NCBI GenBank assembly: GCA_037954235.1
Contig: JBBMOA010000001.1
Span: 8,704,001-8,768,000 of the forward strand
Reading direction: 5' to 3'
DNA length: 64,000 bases
DNA from: Aulostomus chinensis
Taxonomy: Eukaryota > Chordata > Actinopteri > Syngnathiformes > Aulostomidae
This document shows, one piece after another, positions 42,101-57,100 of the stretch (its first letter is position 1; each line of letters opens with the position of its first letter). The notes under the pieces were generated by a model. It did not search any database, was not told where the DNA came from, and saw nothing but the letters and a program-made list of their open reading frames with translations. A program made the position numbers and the translations under genes.

Positions 42101-45100
42101 GCTACTTCCCTAAGAAATGATGCTACAGTGATGTGGTGAGAGTTGCTACGATCCTCAAAATGATGCTACAGTGATGTGGTGAGAGTTGCTACGAACCTCA
42201 AAATGATGCTACAGTGATGTAATGAGGGTTGCTATTTACCTAAGAAATGATGCTACAGTGATGTGGTGAGAGTTGCGACGAACCTCAAAATGATGCTACA
42301 GTGATGTGGTGAGAGTTGTTACGAACCGCAAAATGATACTACAGTGATATAATGAGGGTTGCTATTTACCTAAGAAATGATGCTACAGTGATGTGGTGAG
42401 AGTTGCTAAGAAACTCAAAATGATGCTACAGTGATGTAATGAGGGTTGCTATTTACCTAAGAAATTATGCTACAGTGATGTGGTGAGAGTTGCTACGAAT
42501 CTCAAAATGATGCTACAGTGATGTGGTGAGAGTTGCTACGAACCGCAAAATGATGCTACAGAGATGTAATGAGGGTTGCTATTTACCTAAGAAATGATGC
42601 TACAGTGATGTGGTGAGAGTTGCTCCGAACCTCAAAATGATGCTACAGTGATGTGGTGAGAGTTGCTACGAATCTCAAAATGATGCTAAAGTGATGTAAT
42701 GAGAGTTGCTACAAACCGAAGAAGTGATGCTACAGTGATGTGGTGAGAGTTGATAGTAATTTCAAAATAATGCTAAAGCAGTGTAATGAGAGTTGCTACT
42801 TCCCTAAGAAATGAAGCGACAGTGATGTAGTGAGCGTTGCTACGAACCTCAAAATGATGCTACAGTGATGTATTGAGGGTTGCTACAATCCTCAAAATGA
42901 TGCGATAGTGATGTGGTGAGAGGTGCTACGATCCTTAAAATGAGGTCGCAGTGATGTAGTGAGAGTTGATACTAATCTCAAAATGATGCTGACAGTGATG
43001 TAGTGAGAGTTGCGACAAACCTAAGAAGTGATGCTACAGTGATGTAGTGAGAGTTGCTACGAACCGCAAAATGATGCTCCAGTGATATAATGAGGGTTGC
43101 TATTTACCTAAGAAATGATGCTACAGTGATGTGGTGAGAGTTGCTACGAATTTCAAAATGATTCTACAGTGATATAATGAGAGTTGCTACAAACCTAAGA
43201 AATGATGCGACAGTGATGTGGTGAGAGTTGCTACGAACCTCAAAATGATGCTACAGTGATGTGGTGAGAGTTGCTACGAATCTCAAAATGATGCCACAGT
43301 GATGTAGTGAGAGTTGCTACGAACCTCAAAATGATGCGACAGTGATGTGGTGAGAGTTGCTACGAATCTCAAAATGATGCGACAGTGATGTAGTGAGAGT
43401 TGCTACAAACCTAAGAAGTGATGCTACAGTGATGTAATGAGAGTTGCTACTAATCTCAAAATCATGCTACAGTAATGTCGTGAGAGTTGCTACGAATCTC
43501 AAAATGATGCTAAAGTGATGTAATGAGAGTTGCTACAAACCGAAGAAGTGATGCTACAGTGATGTGGTGAGAGTTGATAGTAATTTCAAAATAATGCTAA
43601 AGCGGTGTAATGAGAGTTGCTACTTCCCAAAGAAATGATGCTACAATGATGTAGTGAGAGTTGCAACGAACCGCAAAATGATGCTACAGTGATGTGGTGA
43701 GAGTTGCTACGAACCTCAAAACGATGCTACAGTGATGTAATGAGGGTTGCTATTTACCGAAGAAATTATGCTACAGTGATGTGGTGAGAGTTGCTACGAA
43801 CCTCAAAATGATGCTACAGTGATGTGGTGAGAGTTGCTACGAACCGCAAAATGATACTACAGTGATATAATGAGGGTTTCTATATACCGAAGAAATGATG
43901 CTACAGTGATGTGGTGAGAGTTGCTACGAACCGCAAAATGATGCTCCAGTGATATAATGAGGGTTGCTATTTACCTAAGAAATGATGCTACAGTGATGTG
44001 GTGAGAGTTGCTACGAACCTCAAAATGATGCTACAGTGATGTAATGAGAGTTGCTACGAATCTCAAAATGATGCTAAAGTAATGTCGTGGGAGTTGCTAC
44101 TATCCTCGAAATGATGCAACAGTGATGTAGTGAGAGTTGCTACGATTCTCAAAATGATGCTAAAGTGATGTAATGAGAGTTGCTAAAAAACCTAAAAAGT
44201 GATGCTACAGTGATGTGGTGAGAGTTGCTATTTACCTAAGAAATGATGCCACAGTGATGTGGTGAGAGTTGCTACGAACCTCAAAATGATGCTACAGTGA
44301 TGTAGTGAGAGTTGCTACGAACCTAATAAGTGATGCTACAGTGATGTAATGAGAGTTGCTACTAATCTCAAAATCATGGTACAGTGACCTCGTGAGAGTT
44401 GCTACGAATCTCAAAATGATTCTAAAGTGATGTAATGAGAGTTGCTACAAACCTAAGAAGTGATGCTACAGTGATGTGGTGAGAGTTGATAGTAATTTCA
44501 AAATAATGCTAAAGCGGTGTAATGAGAATTGCTACTTCCCGAAGAAATGATGCTACAGCGATGTGGTGAGAGTTGCTACGATCCTCAAAATGATGCTACA
44601 GTGATGTGGTGAGAGTTGCTACGAACCTCAAAATGATGCTACAGTGATGTAATGAGGGTTGCTATTTACCTAAGAAATGATGCTACAGTGATGTGGTGAG
44701 AGTTGCGACGAACCTCAAAATGATGCTACAGTGATGTGGTGAGAGTTGTTACGAACCGCAAAATGATACTACAGTGATATAATGAGGGTTGCTATTTACC
44801 TAAGAAATGATGCTACAGTGATGTGGTGAGAGTTGCTAAGAAACTCAAAATGATGCTACAGTGATGTAATGAGGGTTGCTATTTACCTAAGAAATTATGC
44901 TACAGTGATGTGGTGAGAGTTGCTACGAATCTCAAAATGATGCTACAGTGATGTGGTGAGAGTTGCTACGAACCGCAAAATGATGCTACAGAGATGTAAT
45001 GAGGGTTGCTACAAACCGAAGAAGTGATGCTACAGTGATGTGGTGAGAGTTGATAGTAATTTCAAAATAATGCTAAAGCAGTGTAATGAGAGTTGCTACT

Positions 45101-48100
45101 TCCCTAAGAAATGAAGCGACAGTGATGTAGTGAGCGTTGCTACGAACCTCAAAATGATGCTACAGTGATGTATTGAGGGTTGCTATTTTCCTAAGAAATG
45201 ATGCTACAGTGATGTGGTGAGAGTTGCTACGAACCTCAAAATGATGCTACAGTGATGTAATGAGAGTTGCTACGAATCTCAAAATGATGCTAAAGTAATG
45301 TCGTGAGAGTTGCTACTATACTCAAAATGATGCAACAGTGATGTAGTGAGAGTTGCTACGATCTTCAAAATGATGCTAAAGTGATGTAATGAGAGTTGCG
45401 ACAAACCTAAGAAGTGATGCTACAGTGATGTAGTGAGAGTTGCTACGAACCGCAAAATGATGCTCCAGTGATATAATGAGGGTTGCTATTTACCTAAGAA
45501 ATGATGCTACAGTGATGTGGTGAGAGTTGCTACGAATTTCAAAATGATTCTACAGTGATGTGGTGAGAGTTGCTACGAACCTCAAAATGATGCTACAGTG
45601 ATGTAATGAGGGTTGCTATTTACCGAAGAAATTATGCTACAGTGATGTGGTGAGAGTTGCTACGAACCTCAAAATGATGCTACAGTGATGTGGTGAGAGT
45701 TGCTACGAACCGCAAAATGATACTACAGTGATATAATGAGGGTTTCTATATACCGAAGAAATGATGCTACAGTGATGTGGTGAGAGTTGCTACGAACCGC
45801 AAAATGATGCTACAGTGATATAATGAGGGTTGCTATTTACCTAAGAAATGATGCTACAGTGATGTGGTGAGAGTTGCTACGAACCTCAAAATGATGCTAC
45901 AGTGATGTAATGAGAGTTGCTACGAATCTCAAAATGATGCTAAAGTAATGTCGTGAGAGTTGCTACTATCCTCGAAATGATGCAACAGTGATGTAGTGAG
46001 AGTTGCTACGATTCTCAAAATGATGCTAAAGTGATGTAATGAGAGTTGCTAAAAAACCTAAAAAGTGATGCTACAGTGATGTGGTGAGAGTTGCTATTTA
46101 CCTAAGAAATGATGCCACAGTGATGTGGTGAGAGTTGCTACGAACCTCAAAATGATGCTACAGTGATGTAGTGAGAGTTGCTACGAACCTAAGAAGTGAT
46201 GCTACAGTGATGTAATGAGAGTTGCTACTAATCTCAAAATCATGGTACAGTGATGTCGTGAGAGTTGCTACGAATCTCAAAATGATTCTAAAGTGATGTA
46301 ATGAGAGTTGCTACAAACCTAAGAAGTGATGCTACAGTGATGTGGTGAGAGTTGATAGTAATTTCAAAATAATGCTAAAGCGGTGTAATGAGAATTGCTA
46401 CTTCCCTAAGAAATGATGCTACAGTGATGTGGTGAGAGTTGCTACGATCCTCAAAATGATGCTACAGTGATGTGGTGAGAGTTGCTACGAACCTCAAAAT
46501 GATGCTACAGTGATGTAATGAGGGTTGCTATTTACCTAAGAAATGATGCTACAGTGATGTGGTGAGAGTTGCGACGAACCTCAAAATGATGCTACAGTGA
46601 TGTGGTGAGAGTTGTTACGAACCGCAAAATGATACTACAGTGATATAATGAGGGTTGCTATTTACCTAAGAAATGATGCTACAGTGATGTGGTGAGAGTT
46701 GCTAAGAAACTCAAAATGATGCTACAGTGATGTAATGAGGGTTGCTATTTACCTAAGAAATTATGCTACAGTGATGTGGTGAGAGTTGCTACGAATCTCA
46801 AAATGATGCTACAGTGATGTGGTGAGAGTTGCTACGAACCGCAAAATGATGCTACAGAGATGTAATGAGGGTTGCTATTTACCTAAGAAATGATGCTACA
46901 GTGATGTGGTGAGAGTTGCTCCGAACCTCAAAATGATGCTACAGTGATGTGGTGAGAGTTGCTACGAATCTCAAAATGATGCTAAAGTGATGTAATGAGA
47001 GTTGCTACAAACCGAAGAAGTGATGCTACAGTGATGTGGTGAGAGTTGATAGTAATTTCAAAATAATGCTAAAGCAGTGTAATGAGAGTTGCTACTTCCC
47101 TAAGAAATGAAGCGACAGTGATGTAGTGAGCGTTGCTACGAACCTCAAAATGATGCTACAGTGATGTATTGAGGGTTGCTATTTTCCTAAGAAATGATGC
47201 TACAGTGATGTGGTGAGAGTTGCTACGAACCTCAAAATGATGCTACAGTGATGTAATGAGAGTTGCTACGAATCTCAAAATGATGCTAAAGTAATGTCGT
47301 GAGAGTTGCTACTATCCTCGAAATGATGCAACAGTGATGTAGTGAGAGTTGCTACGATTCTCAAAATGATGCTAAAGTGATGTAATGAGAGTTGCTAAAA
47401 AACCTAAAAAGTGATGCTACAGTGATGTGGTGAGAGTTGCTATTTACCTAAGAAATGATGCCACAGTGATGTGGTGAGAGTTGCTACGAACCTCAAAATG
47501 ATGCTACAGTGATGTAGTGAGAGTTGCTACGAACCTAAGAAGTGATGCTACAGTGATGTAATGAGAGTTGCTACTAATCTCAAAATCATGGTACAGTGAT
47601 GTCGTGAGAGTTGCTACGAATCTCAAAATGATTCTAAAGTGATGTAATGAGAGTTGCTACAAACCTAAGAAGTGATGCTACAGTGATGTGGTGAGAGTTG
47701 ATAGTAATTTCAAAATAATGCTAAAGCGGTGTAATGAGAATTGCTACTTCCCTAAGAAATTATGCTACAGTGATGTGGTGAGAGTTGCTACGATCCTCAA
47801 AATGATGCTACAGTGATGTGGTGAGAGTTGCTACGAACCTCAAAATGATGCTACAGTGATGTAATGAGGGTTGCTATTTACCTAAGAAATGATGCTACAG
47901 TGATGTGGTGAGAGTTGCGACGAACCTCAAAATGATGCTACAGTGATGTGGTGAGAGTTGTTACGAACCGCAAAATGATACTACAGTGATATAATGAGGG
48001 TTGCTATTTACCTAAGAAATGATGCTACAGTGATGTGGTGAGAGTTGCTAAGAAACTCAAAATGATGCTACAGTGATGTAATGAGGGTTGCTATTTACCT

Positions 48101-51100
48101 AAGAAATTATGCTACAGTGATGTGGTGAGAGTTGCTACGAATCTCAAAATGATGCTACAGTGATGTGGTGAGAGTTGCTACGAACCGCAAAATGATGCTA
48201 CAGAGATGTAATGAGGGTTGCTATTTACCTAAGAAATGATGCTACAGTGATGTGGTGAGAGTTGCTCCGAACCTCAAAATGATGCTACAGTGATGTGGTG
48301 AGAGTTGCTACGAATCTCAAAATGATGCTAAAGTGATGTAATGAGAGTTGCTACAAACCGAAGAAGTGATGCTACAGTGATGTGGTGAGAGTTGATAGTA
48401 ATTTCAAAATAATGCTAAAGCAGTGTAATGAGAGTTGCTACTTCCCTAAGAAATGAAGCGACAGTGATGTAGTGAGCGTTGCTACGAACCTCAAAATGAT
48501 GCTACAGTGATGTATTGAGGGTTGCTATTTTCCTAAGAAATGATGCTACAGTGATGTGGTGAGAGTTGCTACGAACCTCAAAATGATGCTACAGTGATGT
48601 AATGAGAGTTGCTACGAATCTCAAAATGATGCTAAAGTAATGTCGTGAGAGTTGCTACTATACTCAAAATGATGCAACAGTGATGTAGTGAGAGTTGCTA
48701 CGATCTTCAAAATGATGCTAAAGTGATGTAATGAGAGTTGCGACAAACCTAAGAAGTGATGCTACAGTGATGTAGTGAGAGTTGCTACGAATTTCAAAAT
48801 GATGCTACAGTGATATAATGAGAGTTGCTACAAACCTAAGAAATGATGCGACAGTGATGTGGTGAGAGTTGCTACGAACCTCAAAATGATGCTACAGTGA
48901 TGTGGTGAGAGTTGCTACGAATCTCAAAATGATGCCACAGTGATGTAGTGAGAGTTGCTACGAACCTCAAAATGATGCGACAGTGATGTGGTGAGAGTTG
49001 CTACGAATCTCAAAATGATGCGACAGTGATGTAGTGAGAGTTGCTACGAACCTAAGAAGTGATGCTACAGTGATGTAATGAGAGTTGCTACTAATCTCAA
49101 AATCATGCAACAGTAATGTCGTGAGAGTTGCTACGAATCTCAAAATGATGCTAAAGTGATGTAATGAGAGTTGCTACAAACCGAAGAAGTGATGCTACAG
49201 TGATGTGGTGAGAGTTGATAGTAATTTCAAAATAATGCTAAAGCGGTGTAATGAGAGTTGCTACTTCCCCAAGAAATGATGCTACAATGATGTAGTGAGA
49301 GTTGCTACGAACCGCAAAATGATGCTACAGTGATGTAATGAGGGTTGCTATTTACCAAAGAAATGATGCCACAGTGATGTGGTGAGAGTTGCTACGAACC
49401 TCAAAATGATGCTACAGTGATGTAGTGAGAGTTGCTACGAACCTAAGAAGTGATGCTACAGTGATGTAATGAGAGTTGCTACTAATCTCAAAATCATGGT
49501 ACAGTAATGTCGTGAGAGTTGCTACGAACCTCGAAATGATTCTAAAGTGATGTAATGAGAGTTGCTAAAAACCTAAGAAGTGATGCTACAGTGATGTGGT
49601 GAGAGTTGATAGTAATTTCAAAATAATGCTACAGTTGCAACTTCCCTAAGAAATGATGCTACAGTGATGTGGTGAGAGTTGCTACGAACCTCAAAATGAT
49701 GCTACAGTGATGTAATGAGGGTTGCTATTTACCTAAGAAATGATGCTACAGTGATGTGGTGAGAGTTGCTACGAACCTCAAAATGATGCTACAGTGATGT
49801 GGTGAGAGTTGATACGAACCGCAAAATGATACTACAGTGATATAATGAGGGTTGCTATTTACCTAAGAAATGATGCTGCAGTGATGTGGTGAGAGTTGCT
49901 ACGAAACTCAAAATGATGCTACAGTGATGTAATGAGGGTTGCTATTTACCAAAGAAATGATGCTACAGTGATGTGGTGAGAGTTGCTACGAATCTCAAAA
50001 TGATGCTACAGTGATGTGGTGAGAGTTGCTACGAACCGCAAAATGATGCTACAGTGATGTAATGAGGGTTGCTATTTACCTAAGAAATGATGCTACAGTG
50101 ATGTGGTGAGAGTTGCTACGAACCTCAAAATGATGCTACAGTGATGTAATGAGGGTTGCTATTTACCTAAGAAATGATGCCACAGTGATGTGGTGAGAGT
50201 TGCTCTGAACCTCAAAATGATGCTACAGTGATGTAATGAGAGTTGCTACGAATCTCAAAACGATGCTAAAGTAATGTCGTGAGAGTTGCTACTATCCTCA
50301 AAATGATGCTAAAGTGATGTAATGAGAGTTGCTACAAACCTAAGAAGTGATGCTACAGTGATGTGGTGAGAGTTGCTACGAACCTCAAAATGATGCGACA
50401 GTGATGTGGTGAGAGTTGCTACGAATCTCAAAATGATGCGACAGTGATGTAGTGAGAGTTGCTACGAACCTAAGAAGTGATGCTACAGTGATGTTATGAG
50501 AGTTGCTACTAATCTCAAAATCATGCTACAGTAATGTCGTGAGAGTTGCTACGAATCTCAAAATGATGCGACAGTGATGTAGTGAGAGTTGCTACGAACC
50601 TAAGAAGTGATGCTACAGTGATGTAATGAGAGTTGCTACTAATCTCAAAATCATGCAACAGTAATGTCGTGAGAGTTGCTACGAATCTCAAAATGATGCT
50701 AAAGTAATGTAATGAGAGTTGCTACAAACCGAAGAAGTGATGCTACAGTGATGTGGTGAGAGTTGATAGTAATTTCAAAATAATGCTAAAGCAGTGGAAT
50801 GAGAGTTGCTACTTCCCTAAGAAATGATGCGACAGTGATGTCGTGAGCGTTGCTACGAACCTCAAAATGATGCTACAGTGATGTAATGAGGGTTGCTATT
50901 TACCTAAGAAATGATGCTACAGTGATGTGGTGAGAGTTGCTACGAACCTCAAAATGATGCTACAGTGATGTAATGAGAGTTGCTACGAATCTCAAAATGA
51001 TGCTAAAGTAAGGTCGTGAGAGTTGCTACTATCCTCAAAATGATGCAACAGTGATGTGGTGAGAGTTGCTACGATCTTCAAAATGATGCTCAAGTGATGT

Positions 51101-54100
51101 AATGAGAGTTGCGACAAACCTAAGAAGTGATGCTACAGTGATGTAGTGAGAGTTGCTACGAACCGCAAAATGATGCTCCAGTGATATAATGAGGGTTGCT
51201 ATTTACCTAAGAAATGATGCTACAATGATGTGGTGAGAGTTGCTACGAATTTCAAAATGATGCTACAATGATATAATGAGAGTTGCTACAAACCTAAGAA
51301 ATGATGCGACAGTGATGTGGTGAGAGTTGCAACGAACCTCAAAATGATGCTACAGTGATGTGGTGAGAGTTGCTACGAATCTCAAAATGATGCGACAATG
51401 ATGTAGTGAGAGTTGCTACGAACCTAAGAAGTGATGCTACAGTGATGTCATGAGAGTTGCTACTCATCTCAAAATCATGGTACAGTAATGTCGTGAGAGT
51501 TGCTACGAACCTCAAAATGATGCTACATTGATGTCGTGAGAGTTGCTACGAACGTAAGAAATGATGCTACAGTGATGTACTGAGAGTTGCTACAAATGTC
51601 CAAATGATGCTAGAGTGATGTAATGAGAGTTGCTACTTACCTAAGAAATAATGCGACAGTGATGTAATGAGAGTTGCTACGAATCTCAAAATGATGCTAC
51701 AGTAATGTCGAGAGAGTTGCGACTATCCTCAAAATGATGCGACAGTGATGTAGTGAGATTTGCTACGATCCTTAAAATGAGGTGGCAGTGATGTGGTGAG
51801 AGTTGATACTAATCTCAAAATGATGCTGACAGTGATGTGGTGAGAATTGATAGTAATTTCAAAATCACGCTAAAGTGATGTAATGAGAGTTGCAACTTTC
51901 CGACGAATTGATGCTACAGTGATGTGGTGAGAGGTGCGACGAACATCAAAATCATGCTACAGTGATGTAGTGAGAGTTGCTACGAATCTCAAAATGATGC
52001 TACAGTAATGTCGTGAGAGTTGCGACTATCCTCAAAATGATGCAACAGTGATGTAGTGAGAGTTGCTACAATCCTCAAAATGATGCGATAGTGATGTGGT
52101 GAGAGGTGCTACGATCCTTAAAATGAGGTCGCAGTGATGTAGTGAGAGTTGATACTAATCTCAAAATGATGCTGACAGTGATGTAGTGAGAGTTGCGACA
52201 AACCTAAGAAGTGATGCTACAGTGATGTAGTGAGAGTTGCTACGAACCGCAAAATGATGCTCCAGTGATATAATGAGGGTTGCTACAAACCTAAGAAATG
52301 ATGCGACAGTGATGTGGTGAGAGTTGCTACGAATTTCAAAATGATTCTACAGTGATATAATGAGAGTTGCTACAAACCTAAGAAATGATGCGACAGTGAT
52401 GTGGTGAGAGTTGCTACGAACCTCAAAATGATGCTACAGTGATGTGGTGAGAGTTGCTACGAATCTCAAAATGATGCCACAGTGATGTAGTGAGAGTTGC
52501 TACGAACCTCAAAATGATGCGACAGTGATGTGGTGAGAGTTGCTACGAATCTCAAAATGATGCGACAGTGATGTAGTGAGAGTTGCTACAAACCTAAGAA
52601 GTGATGCTACAGTGATGTAATGAGAGTTGCTACTAATCTCAAAATCATTCTACAGTAATGTCGTGAGAGTTGCTACGAATCTCAAAATGATGCTAAAGTG
52701 ATGTAATGAGAGTTGCTACAAACCGAAGAAGTGATGCTACAGTGATGTGGTGAGAGTTGGTAGTAATTTCAAAATAATGCTAAAGCGGTGTAATGAGAGT
52801 TGCTACTTCCCTAAGAAATGATGCTACAATGATGTAGTGAGAGTTGCAACGAACCGCAAAATGATGCTACAGTGATGTGGTGAGAGTTGCTACGAACCTC
52901 AAAACGATGCTACAGTGATGTAATGAGGGTTGCTATTTACCGAAGAAATTATGCTACAGTGATGTGGTGAGAGTTGCTACGAACCTCAAAATGATGCTAC
53001 AGTGATGTGGTGAGAGTTGCTACGAACCGCAAAATGATACTACAGTGATATAATGAGGGTTTCTATATACCGAAGAAATGATGCTACAGTGATGTGGTGA
53101 GAGTTGCTACGAACCGCAAAATGATGCTACAGTGATGTAATGAGAGTTGCTACAAATCTCAAAATGATGCTAAAGTAATGTCGTGAGAGTTGCTACTATC
53201 CTCGAAATGATGCAACAGTGATGTAGTGAGAGTTGCTACGATTCTCAAAATGATGCTAAAGTGATGTAATGAGAGTTGCTAAAAAACCTAAAAAGTGATG
53301 CTACAGTGATGTGGTGAGAGTTGCTATTTACCTAAGAAATGATGCCACAGTGATGTGGTGAGAGTTGCTACGAACCTCAAAATGATGCTACAGTGATGTA
53401 GTGAGAGTTGCTACGAACCTAATAAGTGATGCTACAGTGATGTAATGAGAGTTGCTACTAATCTCAAAATCATGGTACAGTGACCTCGTGAGAGTTGCTA
53501 CGAATCTCAAAATGATTCTAAAGTGATGTAATGAGAGTTGCTACAAACCTAAGAAGTGATGCTACAGTGATGTGGTGAGAGTTGATAGTAATTTCAAAAT
53601 AATGCTAAAGCGGTGTAATGAGAATTGCTACTTCCCGAAGAAATGATGCTACAGTGATGTGGTGAGAGTTGCTACGATCCTCAAAATGATGCTACAGTGA
53701 TGTGGTGAGAGTTGCTACGAACCTCAAAATGATGCTACAGTGATGTAATGAGGGTTGCTATTTACCTAAGAAATGATGCTACAGTGATGTGGTGAGAGTT
53801 GCGACGAACCTCAAAATGATGCTACAGTGATGTGGTGAGAGTTGTTACGAACCGCAAAATGATACTACAGTGATATAATGAGGGTTGCTATTTACCTAAG
53901 AAATGATGCTACAGTGATGTGGTGAGAGTTGCTAAGAAACTCAAAATGATGCTACAGTGATGTAATGAGGGTTGCTATTTACCTAAGAAATTATGCTACA
54001 GTGATGTGGTGAGAGTTGCTACGAATCTCAAAATGATGCTACAGTGATGTGGTGAGAGTTGCTACGAACCGCAAAATGATGCTACAGAGATGTAATGAGG

Positions 54101-57100
54101 GTTGCTATTTACCTAAGAAATGATGCTACAGTGATGTGGTGAGAGTTGCTCCGAACCTCAAAATGATGCTACAGTGATGTGGTGAGAGTTGCTACGAATC
54201 TCAAAATGATGCTAAAGTGATGTAATGAGAGTTGCTACAAACCGAAGAAGTGATGCTACAGTGATGTGGTGAGAGTTGATAGTAATTTCAAAATAATGCT
54301 AAAGCAGTGTAATGAGAGTTGCTACTTCCCTAAGAAATGAAGCGACAGTGATGTAGTGAGCGTTGCTACGAACCTCAAAATGATGCTACAGTGATGTATT
54401 GAGGGTTGCTACTATACTCAAAATGATGCAACAGTGATGTAGTGAGAGTTGCTACGATCTTCAAAATGATGCTAAAGTGATGTAATGAGAGTTGCGACAA
54501 ACCTAAGAAGTGATGCTACAGTGATGTAGTGAGAGTTGCTACGAATTTCAAAATGATGCTACAGTGATATAATGAGAGTTGCTACAAACCTAAGAAATGA
54601 TGCGACAGTGATGTGGTGAGAGTTGCTACGAACCTCAAAATGATGCTACAGTGATGTGGTGAGAGTTGCTACGAATCTCAAAATGATGCCACAGTGATGT
54701 AGTGAGAGTTGCTACGAACCTCAAAATGATGCGACAGTGATGTGGTGAGAGTTGCTACGAATCTCAAAATGATGCGACAGTGATGTAGTGAGAGTTGCTA
54801 CGAACCTAAGAAGTGATGCTACAGTGATGTAATGAGAGTTGCTACTAATCTCAAAATCATGCAACAGTAATGTCGTGAGAGTTGCTACGAATCTCAAAAT
54901 GATGCTAAAGTGATGTAATGAGAGTTGCTACAAACCGAAGAAGTGATGCTACAGTGATGTGGTGAGAGTTGATAGTAATTTCAAAATAATGCTAAAGCAG
55001 TGGAATGAGAGTTGCTACTTCCCTAAGAAATGATGCGACAGTGATGTCGTGAGCGTTGCTACGAACCTCAAAATGATGCTACAGTGATGTAATGAGGGTT
55101 GCTATTTACCTAAGAAATGATGCTACAGTGATGTGGTGAGAGTTGCTACGAACCTCAAAATGATGCTACAGTGATGTAATGAGAGTTGCTACGAATCTCA
55201 AAATGATGCTAAAGTAAGGTCGTGAGAGTTGCTACTATCCTCAAAATGATGCAACAGTGATGTGGTGAGAGTTGCTACGATCTTCAAAATGATGCTCAAG
55301 TGATGTAATGAGAGTTGCGACAAACCTAAGAAGTGATGCTACAGTGATGTAGTGAGAGTTGCTACGAACCGCAAAATGATGCTCCAGTGATATAATGAGG
55401 GTTGCTATTTACCTAAGAAATGATGCTACAGTGATGTGGTGAGAGTTGCTACGAATTTCAAAATGATGCTACAATGATATAATGAGAGTTGCTACAAACC
55501 TAAGAAATGATGCGACAGTGATGTGGTGAGAGTTGCAACGAACCTCAAAATGATGCTACAGTGATGTGGTGAGAGTTGCTACGAATCTCAAAATGATGCC
55601 ACAGTGATGTAGTGAGAGTTGCTACGAACCTCAAAATGATGCGACAGTGATGTGGTGAGAGTTGCTACGAATCTCAAAATGATGCGACAGTGATGTAGTG
55701 AGAGTAGCTACGAACCTAAGAAGTGATGCTACAGTGATGTAATGAGAGTTGCTACGAATCTCAAAATGATGCTAAAGTAAGGTCGTGAGAGTTGCTACTA
55801 TCCTCAAAATGATGCAACAGTGATGTGGTGAGAGTTGCTACGATCTTCAAAATGATGCTCAAGTGATGTAATGAGAGTTGCGACAAACCTAAGAAGTGAT
55901 GCTACAGTGATGTAGTGAGAGTTGCTACGAACCGCAAAATGATGCTCCAGTGATATAATGAGGGTTGCTATTTACCTAAGAAATGATGCTACAGTGATGT
56001 GGTGAGAGTTGCTACGAATTTCAAAATGATGCTACAATGATATAATGAGAGTTGCTACAAACCTAAGAAATGATGCGACAGTGATGTGGTGAGAGTTGCA
56101 ACGAACCTCAAAATGATGCTACAGTGATGTGGTGAGAGTTGCTACGAATCTCAAAATGATGCCACAGTGATGTAGTGAGAGTTGCTACGAACCTCAAAAT
56201 GATGCGACAGTGATGTGGTGAGAGTTGCTACGAATCTCAAAATGATGCGACAGTGATGTAGTGAGAGTAGCTACGAACCTAAGAAGTGATGCTAAAGTGA
56301 TGTAATGAGAGTTGCTACTAATCTCAAAATCATGCTACAGTAATGTCGTGAGTGTTGCTACGAATCTCAAAATGATGCTAAAGTGATGTAATGAGAGTTG
56401 CTACAAACCGAAGAAGTGATGCTACAGTGATGTGGTGAGAGTTGATAGTAATTTCAAAATAATGCTAAAGCGGTGTAATGAGAGTTGCTACTTCCCCAAG
56501 AAATGATGCTACAATGATGTAGTGAGAGTTGCTACGAACCGCAAAATGATGCTACAGTGATAAAATGAGGGTTGCTATTTACCTAAGAAATGATGCCACA
56601 GTGATGTGGTGAGAGTTGCTACGAACCTCAAAATGATGCTACAGTGATGTAATGAGAGTTGCTACAAACCTAAGAAGTGATGCTACAGTGATGTGGTGAG
56701 AGTTGATAGTAATTTCAAAATAATGCTACAGTTGCAACTTCCCTAAGAAATGATGCTACAGTGATGTTATGAGAGTTGCTACTAATCTCAAAATCATGCT
56801 ACAGTAATGTCGTGAGAGTTGCTACGAATCTCAAAATGATGCTAAAGTGATGTAATGAGAGTTGCTACAAACCTAAGAAGTGATGCTACAGTGATGTGGT
56901 GAGAGTTGATAGTAATTTCAAAATAATGCTAAAGCGGTGTAATGAGAGTTGCTACTTCCCTAAGAAATGATGCTACAATGATGTAGTGAGAGTTGCTACG
57001 AACCTCAAAATGATGCAACAGTGATGTAATGAGGGTTGCTATTTACCTAAGAAATGATGCTACAGTGATGTGGTGAGAGTTGCTACGAATCTCAAAATGA

